Below are positions 1 through 7,293 of a DNA stretch of 32,668 nt, one piece after another. The DNA lies in contig CAZWVI010000024.1 of assembly GCA_964637165.1 (NCBI GenBank), positions 1 to 32,668 of the forward strand, written 5' to 3'. Made by a program: the position numbers and the translations under genes. The notes under the pieces were generated by a model that was not told where the DNA came from, ran no database searches, and saw only the letters and a program-made list of their open reading frames with translations. Numbering within the stretch: position 1 is the first letter of the stretch; the number at the start of each line of letters is the position of its first letter. Source of the stretch: CAZWVI01 sp964637165. GTDB taxonomy: Bacteria; Planctomycetota; UBA1135.

Positions 1-393
1 TTGCTCCATTGTTTGTGGTACTTCACCTTTGAACTTTTCTTCAATCAGCCGCGCGCTAGCCTGAATGTTTTTTGCTTTGTTGCGATAGAATCCAGTCGAG
101 CGCACCATCTCTTCAATGTCGTTAAGATTTGCTGCGGACATTTTTTTTGCGGTCGGCCAACGCTTGAATAATGGTGGAGTAACTTTGTTTACGCGTTCAT
201 CGGTGCACTGGGCCGACAATATGGTTGCGACTAAGAGTTGGAAGGGAGTCTTCCAGTGGAGCGCAGTAGTTGTGCCGGGATAGAGTTTTCCCAAACGCGC
301 AATTATTTCATTTGCGCGCGCAAATTTTCCCGCTTTGCTCTCACGTCCTTTGAAACGTGGAAGTTCACAATCATCCTTGCCTTTTACTGCCAT
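1..393 (-). CDS. nth: Endonuclease III (N-terminal part; runs off the left edge)
   Basis: DNA glycosylase/AP lyase of base excision repair that removes oxidised pyrimidines. The 131 residues present translate without interruption from ATG. They contain the family hallmark LLVATILSAQCTDERVN (around residues 53-69), followed by the region leading into the helix-hairpin-helix (STGFYRNKAKNIQ). The catalytic Lys/Asp and the Fe-S cysteines lie beyond the window. A basic tail of about 24 residues precedes the usual start of the fold, so a slightly later start cannot be excluded. However, the ATG used has a TAGGAT -10 box 8 nt upstream, which suits a leaderless mRNA. It is divergent from prmA with only 15 bp between the two start codons. 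Confidence 0.9.
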   Translation of the reverse strand, partial: MAVKGKDDCELPRFKGRESKAGKFARANEIIARLGKLYPGTTTALHWKTPFQLLVATILSAQCTDERVNKVTPPLFKRWPTAKKMSAANLNDIEEMVRSTGFYRNKAKNIQASARLIEEKFKGEVPQTMEQ

Positions 394-401
394 CTGCCGT
401 A

Positions 402-407
402 ATCCTA
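402..407 (-). promoter_or_regulatory. Putative -10 box (TAGGAT) for nth
   Basis: TAGGAT on the minus strand lies 8 nt before the nth ATG. Transcription would start at or next to the start codon. The hexamer lies inside the 15-bp gap between two divergent start codons, so the nth promoter must extend into the prmA coding region. No ribosome binding site is visible. Confidence 0.45.
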
Positions 408-408
408 T

Positions 409-1347
409 ATGCGCGTGAAACAACCCGCCCCCGAAAAGTTCCTCCGCGTAACCATTGAGTTGCCCGGCGTTTGGGAGGAAAGCCTAAGCTTCATCTTGCA
501 AGAAGAGGGGTGGGGTGGTGTGATTGCTCAAGAAAAGTATCCAAGTGGCATTTTGGAAGGGGAAAATGAGGCGCAAGCCGTGCCGCGGGGCGCGACCAAT
601 TCGCTAACTTTGTTGTTGGACCCGTTGAAGTTGGATAATTTTACGGAACGCTTTGCCGTGATTGCCCAGGAATTTGGATTGCAGGACCGGCAATGGAATT
701 TGCAGTTCGCTGAACACCTCGACCAAGATTGGGAAGCGATTTGGCGTTCGCGTTGGAAACCTTTTCGCTGTGGCAATTTTGTAGTGCATGCCGATTTTCA
801 TCAGTTGCCAACGAACTTACACAAGGCCGGCGACCGGCGAATTTGCATGGTGGCGGGCTCGGCTTTTGGCACCGGCGGCCATTCGAGCACGCGCATGGCA
901 CTGCGCACCTTGCAACGATGGTGGCGCGAGAAACCGTTTACAAATTTGCTTGACGTTGGAACTGGCTCGGGGATTTTGGCGGTAGCGGCGGCAATGCTTG
1001 GGGCCGAGAAAGTATTCGGAATGGACCCCGATCCGGCCAGTGCTCCCCAAGCTATGGCTACTGCCGTGGCCAATGGGGTGGAGAGAAGTTGCCACTTCTG
1101 GCGTGGGGTCGGAGATTCGGCAACAGGCCAATGGGAGGTGGTGATTGGAAACTTACAGTCGGACATTTTGTTCCAAGACGCAGAAATTTTGGCAGCACTG
1201 GTGTCATCGGGTGGGCGTTTTTTCGGAGGTGGAATTTTGGCCAGTAAAGCTGACCGTACTCAAGCCAAATTAGAGCGATTTGGTCTCAAATTGCAGAAAA
1301 AAAGTCGAAAAGGCCACTGGGTGACATTTGAAATGGTCAAAGATTAA
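409..1347 (+). CDS. prmA: Ribosomal protein L11 methyltransferase
   Basis: SAM-dependent methyltransferase that trimethylates ribosomal protein L11. At 312 residues it has about the usual length. The N-terminal substrate-recognition region is followed by the PrmA signature AFGTGGHSSTRMAL (around 150-163). The SAM-binding motif I is DVGTGSGILAVAAAMLGAEKV (around 181-201), followed by an acidic motif FGMDPDP. The usual late motif is altered to VIGNLQSDIL but remains recognisable, and the C-terminus ends in the family's HWVTFEM-like strand. The gene is divergent from nth. No Shine-Dalgarno is present upstream; the ATG is preceded by TAATCCTAT, which also carries the nth -10 box on the other strand. 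The gene is followed by a hairpin-rich intergenic stretch. Confidence 0.88.
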   Translation: MRVKQPAPEKFLRVTIELPGVWEESLSFILQEEGWGGVIAQEKYPSGILEGENEAQAVPRGATNSLTLLLDPLKLDNFTERFAVIAQEFGLQDRQWNLQFAEHLDQDWEAIWRSRWKPFRCGNFVVHADFHQLPTNLHKAGDRRICMVAGSAFGTGGHSSTRMALRTLQRWWREKPFTNLLDVGTGSGILAVAAAMLGAEKVFGMDPDPASAPQAMATAVANGVERSCHFWRGVGDSATGQWEVVIGNLQSDILFQDAEILAALVSSGGRFFGGGILASKADRTQAKLERFGLKLQKKSRKGHWVTFEMVKD

Positions 1348-1409
1348 GCGGTTTTGAGTGCCTTACACGGCTGTTCGTAGGAAATTGCTAAATAAATACA
1401 GTTTTATAT

Positions 1410-1552
1410 GGGATTTATCTGCCCAGCATCCCGAATTAAAAGGTGCTGAGCATGGGTTCTCAAACCCGTGCTAGGAACGCAGGGGATGGCTTCTTAGCGC
1501 AATGCAAAGCAAGGGGAAAGGAAACCAGTGATCGCAAGATCACTGGTTTTTT
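1410..1552 (+). ncRNA. Candidate structured small RNA or 3' UTR ending in an intrinsic terminator
   Basis: The 272-bp stretch between prmA and the ArsR gene carries no convincing ORF but contains three hairpins in series on the plus strand. The first pairs CAGCATC (1424-1430) with GGTGCTG (1442-1448). The second abuts it and pairs AGCATGGGTT (1449-1458) with AACCCGTGCT (1463-1472), 10 bp including one G-T pair, around a CTCA loop. The third is the terminator. CATCCC (1427-1432) could alternatively pair with GGGATG (1484-1489 region), an arrangement reminiscent of a switching RNA. It does not match 6S RNA, the SRP RNA or any riboswitch consensus known to me. The start is uncertain. It could equally be the 3' UTR of prmA. 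Confidence 0.3.
1522..1552 (+). terminator. Strong intrinsic terminator
   Basis: A perfect 12-bp stem (AAACCAGTGATC with GATCACTGGTTT) is closed by a GCAA tetraloop and runs into six T residues at 1547-1552. It is the clearest Rho-independent terminator in the window. It separates prmA or the candidate RNA from the efflux operon. Confidence 0.88.
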
Positions 1553-1607
1553 CTGGCCCAGTTAAATAGTTATAATGATATGTCTTGATATTTATATGTA
1601 TGTGTAT

Positions 1608-1613
1608 TAGTAT
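1608..1613 (+). promoter_or_regulatory. Putative -10 box (TAGTAT) for the efflux operon
   Basis: TAGTAT ends exactly 6 nt before the regulator's ATG, so +1 would fall on the start codon. The surrounding 1565-1619 is very AT-rich with repeated TATG units and imperfect dyads, a plausible autoregulatory operator for an ArsR-type protein. The operator itself is inference. Confidence 0.5.
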
Positions 1614-1619
1614 GTATGT

Positions 1620-1928
1620 ATGAACAATCAAAACTCAGCCATTAGCAATGAACAGCTTGACCAAGCGGCGCCGATGATTCGCGTTTGTGCTCATCCGATT
1701 CGCTTGCGGATTATCGAATTTTTGCGCCATGAGGAAAAATGCGTCGGTGAGATAACTAGGGCCGCGGAATGTATCCAAGCGGTTGCTAGTCAGCACTTAG
1801 CCACTCTGCGCCAACATGGAATATTGTTGGCACGACGTGAAGGCCAACGAGTTTATTACAAATTGGTGCGCCGCGAAATGTTGGGTTTAATTGATTGCAT
1901 TCAAGCCCACTGCGAACTCGGTAAGTAA
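1620..1928 (+). CDS. ArsR-family winged-helix transcriptional regulator
   Basis: Small DNA-binding repressor of 102 residues, the usual ArsR/SmtB length. The winged helix is clear: HPIRLRIIEFL (25-35), a recognition-helix region AVASQHLATLRQHG (54-67) and the wing ARREGQRVYYKL (71-82). The metal-binding CxC of arsenic sensors is absent; the equivalent position reads EKCVGEI with a single Cys41. Further cysteines are C23, C51, C93 and C98. A Cys41 paired with a C-terminal Cys resembles the SqrR/BigR type of thiol or persulfide sensors more than arsenic sensors, but this is inference. It is the first gene of the operon, 5 bp before the fusion protein gene, and probably represses its own operon. 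It is apparently leaderless, with TAGTAT 6 nt upstream. Confidence 0.85.
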   Translation: MNNQNSAISNEQLDQAAPMIRVCAHPIRLRIIEFLRHEEKCVGEITRAAECIQAVASQHLATLRQHGILLARREGQRVYYKLVRREMLGLIDCIQAHCELGK

Positions 1929-1933
1929 AAGTC

Positions 1934-2917
1934 ATGAAATTTGTTCTTAGTTTACTGCTGTTAATTACAGCTAGTGCTTGCTCCGGTGAAGTAGAAGGAG
2001 AGAGTGTTAATCAAGTTGCGCAAGTTGCGGCACCTGATTCAATTGTGGTTGCAAAGCAAACGGTGCCAGTGATTCGCGAAATTGCTGCGACAGTTCGTTC
2101 GCTTGATCACATTAAAGTTTCGGCAGAAAGCACCGGTCGAATTTTGCGCATTCATGCTGAGGTTGGTGATCGCGTGGAGGCGGGTCAATTACTGGCCGAG
2201 TTAGATGACTCAACTTTGCAAGTCGCTCGCGAAGCATCGGCGGCGGCGTTGGAGTTGGCGACTGCCGAAGCGCAACGGGTGAAGCGTTTATTCGATAATA
2301 AGGTAGTGCCGGAGCGTGAATGGGATCGCGCGCAAACTTCTTTGCGTCAGGCTGAAGCGCAATTGCATATGCGTGAAATTGCCTTGGCTAAAACAAAAGT
2401 TCACGCTTCAAGTGCCGGGGTGCTTGAAGCGCGTTTAGTTGGCGCTGGTGATCTTGCTGTGATTGGAACACCTTTATTCCAGCTTTATGATCCTGCGCGG
2501 ATTTGTTTAGAAGCCCAACTCCCGGTTTCAGATAGTGCGCATGCAGAAATAGGCACTAATCTTGAATGGAGTTTAAGTATTTCAAATGGTCGCGGCGCAG
2601 TGTCTGAAGTTTCACCTTCGAGTAATGCTTCAAGCCGCACCGTGCGGATTCGCGTGGCGTTAATTGAAACGCCACTAGTCGGTGATCGCGCGCCCGCACC
2701 TGGAACTTTTGGCACATTGCGCTACCAAGTAGGTGAGCGCGAACAACTTAGCATCCCCAATGATTCGATTTTCCGTATAGGTCAAGTGGACATGGTTTCG
2801 GTTCGTGAGGAACGTGGGTGGGTTCGCCGCGCGGTGGTGCTGGGCCTTAAGCGTGGGGAACAAACGGAAATCATGTCCGGCTTGCGCGGCGGCGAAGAAG
2901 TAGCGATAAGCAAATGA
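1934..2917 (+). CDS. RND efflux periplasmic adaptor (membrane-fusion) lipoprotein
   Basis: Periplasmic adaptor linking an RND pump to an outer-membrane channel. The protein has 327 residues. It starts with a lipoprotein signal peptide (lipobox ASAC, Cys16). Next come a lipoyl/barrel-sandwich half ESTGRILRIHAEVGDRVEAGQ (around 57-77), a helical hairpin (around 95-145), the second lipoyl half and a beta-barrel with the late DSIFRIGQVDMV strand typical of the HlyD/AcrA family. Its stop codon overlaps the permease start as ATGA, so the two are translationally coupled. The adaptor is shorter than AcrA. No outer-membrane factor gene is present in the window, so the channel must be encoded elsewhere. 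Confidence 0.9.
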   Translation: MKFVLSLLLLITASACSGEVEGESVNQVAQVAAPDSIVVAKQTVPVIREIAATVRSLDHIKVSAESTGRILRIHAEVGDRVEAGQLLAELDDSTLQVAREASAAALELATAEAQRVKRLFDNKVVPEREWDRAQTSLRQAEAQLHMREIALAKTKVHASSAGVLEARLVGAGDLAVIGTPLFQLYDPARICLEAQLPVSDSAHAEIGTNLEWSLSISNGRGAVSEVSPSSNASSRTVRIRVALIETPLVGDRAPAPGTFGTLRYQVGEREQLSIPNDSIFRIGQVDMVSVREERGWVRRAVVLGLKRGEQTEIMSGLRGGEEVAISK

Positions 2918-5900
2918 AACACCGTCCCGAAAGCGAAAGCCCGCTAAATCCGCAGGGCATGTTGCAAGGAATTGTTGCCAAGTTTTTGACTGGTAAGAAT
3001 GCCATTCTGTTGTTGGTGCTCTCTTTGGTTTTGGGAGTGGCATCAATAATGTCAACGCCACGCGAAGAAGAACCGCAAATTGTGGTGCCGCTAGCTGACG
3101 TTTTTGTTGAAGCGCCTGGCTACTCTGCCGAAGAAGTTGAACGCTTAGTAACAACACCACTTGAAAAGTTGCTCTGGCAACTTGACGGTGTTGAATACGT
3201 TTACTCAATGTCCGCCCGCGATCGCGCGGTGGTAACAGTTCGCTTCTTCGTTGGTGAAAACCGCGAAGATTCGCTGGTTAAATTAAGTACACGCATCGAA
3301 CAAAATATTGATGCTTTACCAGCGATGGCTAAAAGCTGGGTTGTTAAGCCAATTGAGATTGATGACGTGCCGATTGTGACCATGTCACTTTATGGTGATG
3401 GCTATGACGAATACTCCCTGCGTAGAATCGGGGAAGAGTTGCAAGCACGCTTAGATACGGTTCCACAACTTTCTGGAACGCAATTGATAGGTGGTAGCAC
3501 TCGCGAGGTTTTAGTCGAATTAAACCGCGAAAGTTTGCAAGGTCGCGGTTTGACAATTGATGATGTAAGCAATTCAATTCGCGCGGCTTCGGCAACTCAC
3601 TATGTCGGTGATTATGACTTGCAAGATCAAAACATCCGTGTTTCAACAGGCATGGGTTTTCCCAATGTTGGTGAGTTGGGTGATTTAACCATTGCCGCAG
3701 TAGATGGTTTGCCAGTGCGTTTGCGTGATGTTGCAAGCATTAGTAATGGCCCAAGTCAATTAAATTCCTATACGCGTATTGGCTTTGGTGTCGCATCGGA
3801 TAACTATCCTAGCGAGAGTGTCGCCTCGGTTAGTTTGGCAATCTCCAAACAAAAGGGCACCGATGCAACTAAAGTTGCCTCTGCGGTTATTGCTGAAGCC
3901 GAACGCTTGCGCAGTGAAATCCTCCCCGAGGGAGTTGAGTTATTGGTCACTCGAAATTACGGAGCCACTGCCGACCAAAAAGTAAATGAACTCTTAGAGT
4001 CGATTGCCTTCGCATTAATTTCGGTGGTCGCGCTTTTGTTCTTCACCCTCGGTTGGCGTGAAGCCTTGGTGGTTGCCTTGGCGGTTCCAATGTCTTTCTC
4101 ATTGGCATTGCTGGTCAATGGTTTACTTGGGTACACAATTAACCGGGTTACTTTATTCGCGTTAATTTTGTCGCTGGGTTTAGTGGTAGATGATCCAATT
4201 ACCAACGTGGATAACATTCAGCGTCATATCCGCAAACGCAAACAACGTCCGCGCCAAGCGGTACTAACCGCCGTTGGCGAAGTCTTGCCACCAGTGTTAA
4301 TGTCCACGCTGACTATTATCGTGTCATTCCTGCCCATGAAATTTATCACTGGAATGATGGGGCCATACATGGGCCCGATGGCCGCCAATGTGCCACTTGC
4401 GGTTAGTTTCTCAACTTTGGCGGCACTTTCGGTGGTGCCGTGGTTGGCTTGGGTTTTGTTGCGCAAGTACGGTGAACGCAAAGCGGGCGAAAGCGAAGAG
4501 GAAATTGTTGAAGTTGATCCAACCTCTCCCAAAATGCGCAGCTTTTACCGCTGGGCAGTATCACCGTGGGTTGCAAGTCGTAAACGCGCCTGGAGTTTGT
4601 TGGCCTTGGTGTTCATGTTGTTTGTCGGTTCAATGTCCTTGGCCGCAATTGGAAAAGTTCCGCTAAAGTTGTTGCCCTACGACAACAAGGACGAGTTTCA
4701 ATTAATGATTGACCTGCCCGAGGGCAGTACTCTTGAACATAGTGACGCGGTGGTGCGCGAGTTTGAAGACTACTTAGCGACACAAGCTGAAGTGATTAGT
4801 TTTCAATCGTACGTTGGAACCGCTTCACCCATGGACTTCAACGGCATGGTGCGCCATACCTACTTGCGCAAGTCTCCGGAGTTGTCGGATATTCGGGTGA
4901 ACATTTTGCCCAAAGACCAACGTGAAATGCAGAGTCACGCGATTGTTCTTCGGATGCGCAATCAGTTAGATGCAATTGCCACCAAGCACAATGCGGCAAT
5001 GAGGATTGTTGAAGTTCCACCAGGGCCACCGGTGCTTTCGACAATTACCGCGGAAGTTTACGGGCCTGAAGGGGCGAGCTATCAACAAGTAGTTGCTGAT
5101 GCTCACTCATTAATGGGAATGATGAGTGAAGAAAGCGGCGTCGGTGATCTTGACGTAATGGCGAGCGGTGTACACAGCCGCTTGCATTTTGAATTGGACC
5201 GCCGCAAAGCTGCGTTGCATGGCATTAATGAAATGCAGACCGCCTCAATTATGCGCACCGCATTGAGTGGAACGACCGTGGCTGATTTGAGAGTTGCCGG
5301 GGAACGTCAGCCATTGCCAATAAATGTTCGCCTCTCGCGGCCACAACGAAGTGGTGAGCATCAATTGGCCTCATTGGCGATTCGTTCTGGAACTGGAGAG
5401 TTGGTGGAGCTTGATGAATTAGGTGAATTCACTAATACAACCGCCTCGCCAGTGATCTATCACAAAAACTTGAAGCCAGTAGTTTTCGTAATTGGTGAAA
5501 TGGTTGGCCGCCCGCCGGCCGAAGCGGTGCTCAGCTTAACTTCTAAACTCGCAGACACTGCCCTGCCCAACAATTCAAAAGTTGATCTGGCCGGCGAAGG
5601 TGAATGGGAAATAACCGTTCGCGTTTTTCGCGACCTCGGCCTAGCCTTTGGCGCGGCGATGATTTTGATTTACTTATTGTTAGTAGTTGAAATCGGTTCC
5701 ATGATGTTGCCGCTGTTGGTGATGATGGCAATTCCATTAACTGCAATCGGCATCATGCCCGGCTTTTGGTTGCTAAATGTATTCTTCGCCGAACAGGTTG
5801 GCGGTTATACCAATGGCATTTACTTCACGGCCACGGCGATGATTGGCATGATAGCTCTCGGTGGAATTGTGGTGCGCAATTCTTTGGTGTTAATCGAATT

Positions 5901-6159
5901 CATTTCCGAACAACGCTCCGAGGGTGTCGATTTGAAAACTGCAATCTTTGAAAGTGGTGCAGTGCGGATGCGACCAATTTTGCTAACCGCCGGAACTACC
6001 GCGCTGGGCGCTTGGCCGATTACTCTCGACCCCATTTTCTCGGGTCTTGCTTGGGCGTTAATCTTTGGATTAGTTGCCTCTACATTCTTCAGTTTGGTAG
6101 TTGTCCCAGCGACTTACTATCTACTGGAAGAAGCAAAGGAAAAAGCTAGCGTCGCTTAA
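2914..6159 (+). CDS. RND-family efflux permease
   Basis: Inner-membrane proton-driven exporter of the AcrB/ACR_tran superfamily, 1081 residues, full length. The N-terminal TM segment (GKNAILLLVLSLVLGVASI) is followed by the porter-domain start and by a second half with the same layout. The TM4 proton-relay pair is present as D426-D427 in the variant motif VVDDPITNVDNI, where many homologues have VDDAIVVVEN. The Pro is notable but seen in other RND branches. Substrate cannot be told from sequence. The regulator-adaptor-permease operon suggests export of a toxic compound or cation. The 3' end overlaps the convergent hydrolase gene: the two stop codons share the TTAA at 6156-6159. Confidence 0.93.
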   Translation: MKHRPESESPLNPQGMLQGIVAKFLTGKNAILLLVLSLVLGVASIMSTPREEEPQIVVPLADVFVEAPGYSAEEVERLVTTPLEKLLWQLDGVEYVYSMSARDRAVVTVRFFVGENREDSLVKLSTRIEQNIDALPAMAKSWVVKPIEIDDVPIVTMSLYGDGYDEYSLRRIGEELQARLDTVPQLSGTQLIGGSTREVLVELNRESLQGRGLTIDDVSNSIRAASATHYVGDYDLQDQNIRVSTGMGFPNVGELGDLTIAAVDGLPVRLRDVASISNGPSQLNSYTRIGFGVASDNYPSESVASVSLAISKQKGTDATKVASAVIAEAERLRSEILPEGVELLVTRNYGATADQKVNELLESIAFALISVVALLFFTLGWREALVVALAVPMSFSLALLVNGLLGYTINRVTLFALILSLGLVVDDPITNVDNIQRHIRKRKQRPRQAVLTAVGEVLPPVLMSTLTIIVSFLPMKFITGMMGPYMGPMAANVPLAVSFSTLAALSVVPWLAWVLLRKYGERKAGESEEEIVEVDPTSPKMRSFYRWAVSPWVASRKRAWSLLALVFMLFVGSMSLAAIGKVPLKLLPYDNKDEFQLMIDLPEGSTLEHSDAVVREFEDYLATQAEVISFQSYVGTASPMDFNGMVRHTYLRKSPELSDIRVNILPKDQREMQSHAIVLRMRNQLDAIATKHNAAMRIVEVPPGPPVLSTITAEVYGPEGASYQQVVADAHSLMGMMSEESGVGDLDVMASGVHSRLHFELDRRKAALHGINEMQTASIMRTALSGTTVADLRVAGERQPLPINVRLSRPQRSGEHQLASLAIRSGTGELVELDELGEFTNTTASPVIYHKNLKPVVFVIGEMVGRPPAEAVLSLTSKLADTALPNNSKVDLAGEGEWEITVRVFRDLGLAFGAAMILIYLLLVVEIGSMMLPLLVMMAIPLTAIGIMPGFWLLNVFFAEQVGGYTNGIYFTATAMIGMIALGGIVVRNSLVLIEFISEQRSEGVDLKTAIFESGAVRMRPILLTAGTTALGAWPITLDPIFSGLAWALIFGLVASTFFSLVVVPATYYLLEEAKEKASVA

Positions 6160-7289
6160 GTTAAATCGACCCAGTCGCGTTCTTCCAAACAAAAGAACTG
6201 GAAAGTGTTAGCGACTTGGCGCACCGGAATACCATGTGCGCGCAGTAGTGTTGCCCTGCTGATGCCGTCAATTTCATCAGCTACTTGCGTTTCGCAACGC
6301 AACTGCAAAAGTTGGCTGGGAGTTTCATTCTCGGCCAAGTGCCACAAGGCAGTCAAGGCTTCTTGGGGATAGCGATTAAGTTGCGAATAATCCAGCAAGC
6401 GTTTCCACATGTTGAAGGCTTTGCTGTGCGTAGAGTTTTTGCGAAGAACAGTTTGCGGAAATTGGATCTTTAAAAATTCAAGTTCGGCGGGAATGACTTC
6501 GTGAGCACTTAGTACATGGCCCGAGTGGTTGTAGTTGGAAGAGTGCCACTCGCCATTGGCCTGTTGGCAAGCTGCCTTAACCATTTGCATTTCCTTGGGC
6601 GGGAGTGCGTAATCAGTTTCCGGTGCATAAATCATTAACGGAACTTTTAAGTTGCGCATAACGTTTACCAGATCAACTTTCACCGGCCGGCGCACGTTAA
6701 TCATTCCGGCAAACTTTTTGACTAAAGGACCGTGATATTTACCTAACCAATTTCCAGCTACAGTTTCGGCACGCACTGGCGCGACCATAATTATTGCACC
6801 TGGTAAATTACTAAGGTCGCGGTATAAACTCGCCGCTGCCAAAGTACCCAAAGACATCGCGCGAATAACAATTCTTGAACTATCACCATTTACGCGCCTT
6901 AAAGCTTCGGCGTAAATGGACTCGGCATCAAGCGGCATATTTCGTGGGGAGCGGCGGCCATCGCTTGCACCAATTCCACGATAGTCGACCATTAGGGAAC
7001 TGAAGCCAGCATCGCGTAATTGCCACAAGCAGGGATATCCAAGTAAATCTTTGGTGCCAAAAGTTACTGAGCCCAATGATTCCAAAAGATGCACCACGAT
7101 TGGCGCGTCATCATTTTTAGCGGGCACAAACACGCCGCGAATTTTTGTGCCACGAGTTACTTCTAACTCTAATTGTTGAGTGTCCGGCGGAAAACCACCG
7201 GACACTAAATCGAGTTGCGGGAAGCCTGCTTCCAGAAGGGCCGGAGGAGTTACCGACCCGACTGATGCGAGCAATTGTTCAAAGCGCAC
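6156..7289 (-). CDS. Alpha/beta-hydrolase fold protein
   Basis: Predicted serine hydrolase of 377 residues, substrate unknown. The nucleophile elbow reads AMSLGTLAA, so the usual first Gly of GxSxG is Ala. The acid is probably the Asp of APETDYALP and the base the His of NHSGHVLSAHE. An oxyanion-type VDYRGIGAS strand lies upstream. About 110 C-terminal residues extend beyond the hydrolase core and are not recognised. The frame is open up to 7418, but that extension overlaps the transketolase gene and looks like shadow sequence. The more likely start is GTG at 7289 or TTG at 7292, immediately after the transketolase TGA (7296-7294). That placement makes it the coupled last gene of the minus-strand cluster. 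No signal peptide is seen. Confidence 0.75.
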   Translation of the reverse strand: MRFEQLLASVGSVTPPALLEAGFPQLDLVSGGFPPDTQQLELEVTRGTKIRGVFVPAKNDDAPIVVHLLESLGSVTFGTKDLLGYPCLWQLRDAGFSSLMVDYRGIGASDGRRSPRNMPLDAESIYAEALRRVNGDSSRIVIRAMSLGTLAAASLYRDLSNLPGAIIMVAPVRAETVAGNWLGKYHGPLVKKFAGMINVRRPVKVDLVNVMRNLKVPLMIYAPETDYALPPKEMQMVKAACQQANGEWHSSNYNHSGHVLSAHEVIPAELEFLKIQFPQTVLRKNSTHSKAFNMWKRLLDYSQLNRYPQEALTALWHLAENETPSQLLQLRCETQVADEIDGISRATLLRAHGIPVRQVANTFQFFCLEERDWVDLT

Positions 7290-7293
7290 CAAC

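Noticed and set aside
801..1166. 121-codon antisense frame inside prmA
   Set aside because: Shadow of a conserved methyltransferase gene without start signals.
1410..1552. 6S RNA, SRP RNA or a known riboswitch
   Set aside because: None of the conserved cores that I can recall for these RNAs is present; kept only as an unassigned structured element.
2675..3208. 177-codon antisense frame across the adaptor/permease junction
   Set aside because: Opposite-strand shadow of two well-supported genes; no domain or start signal.
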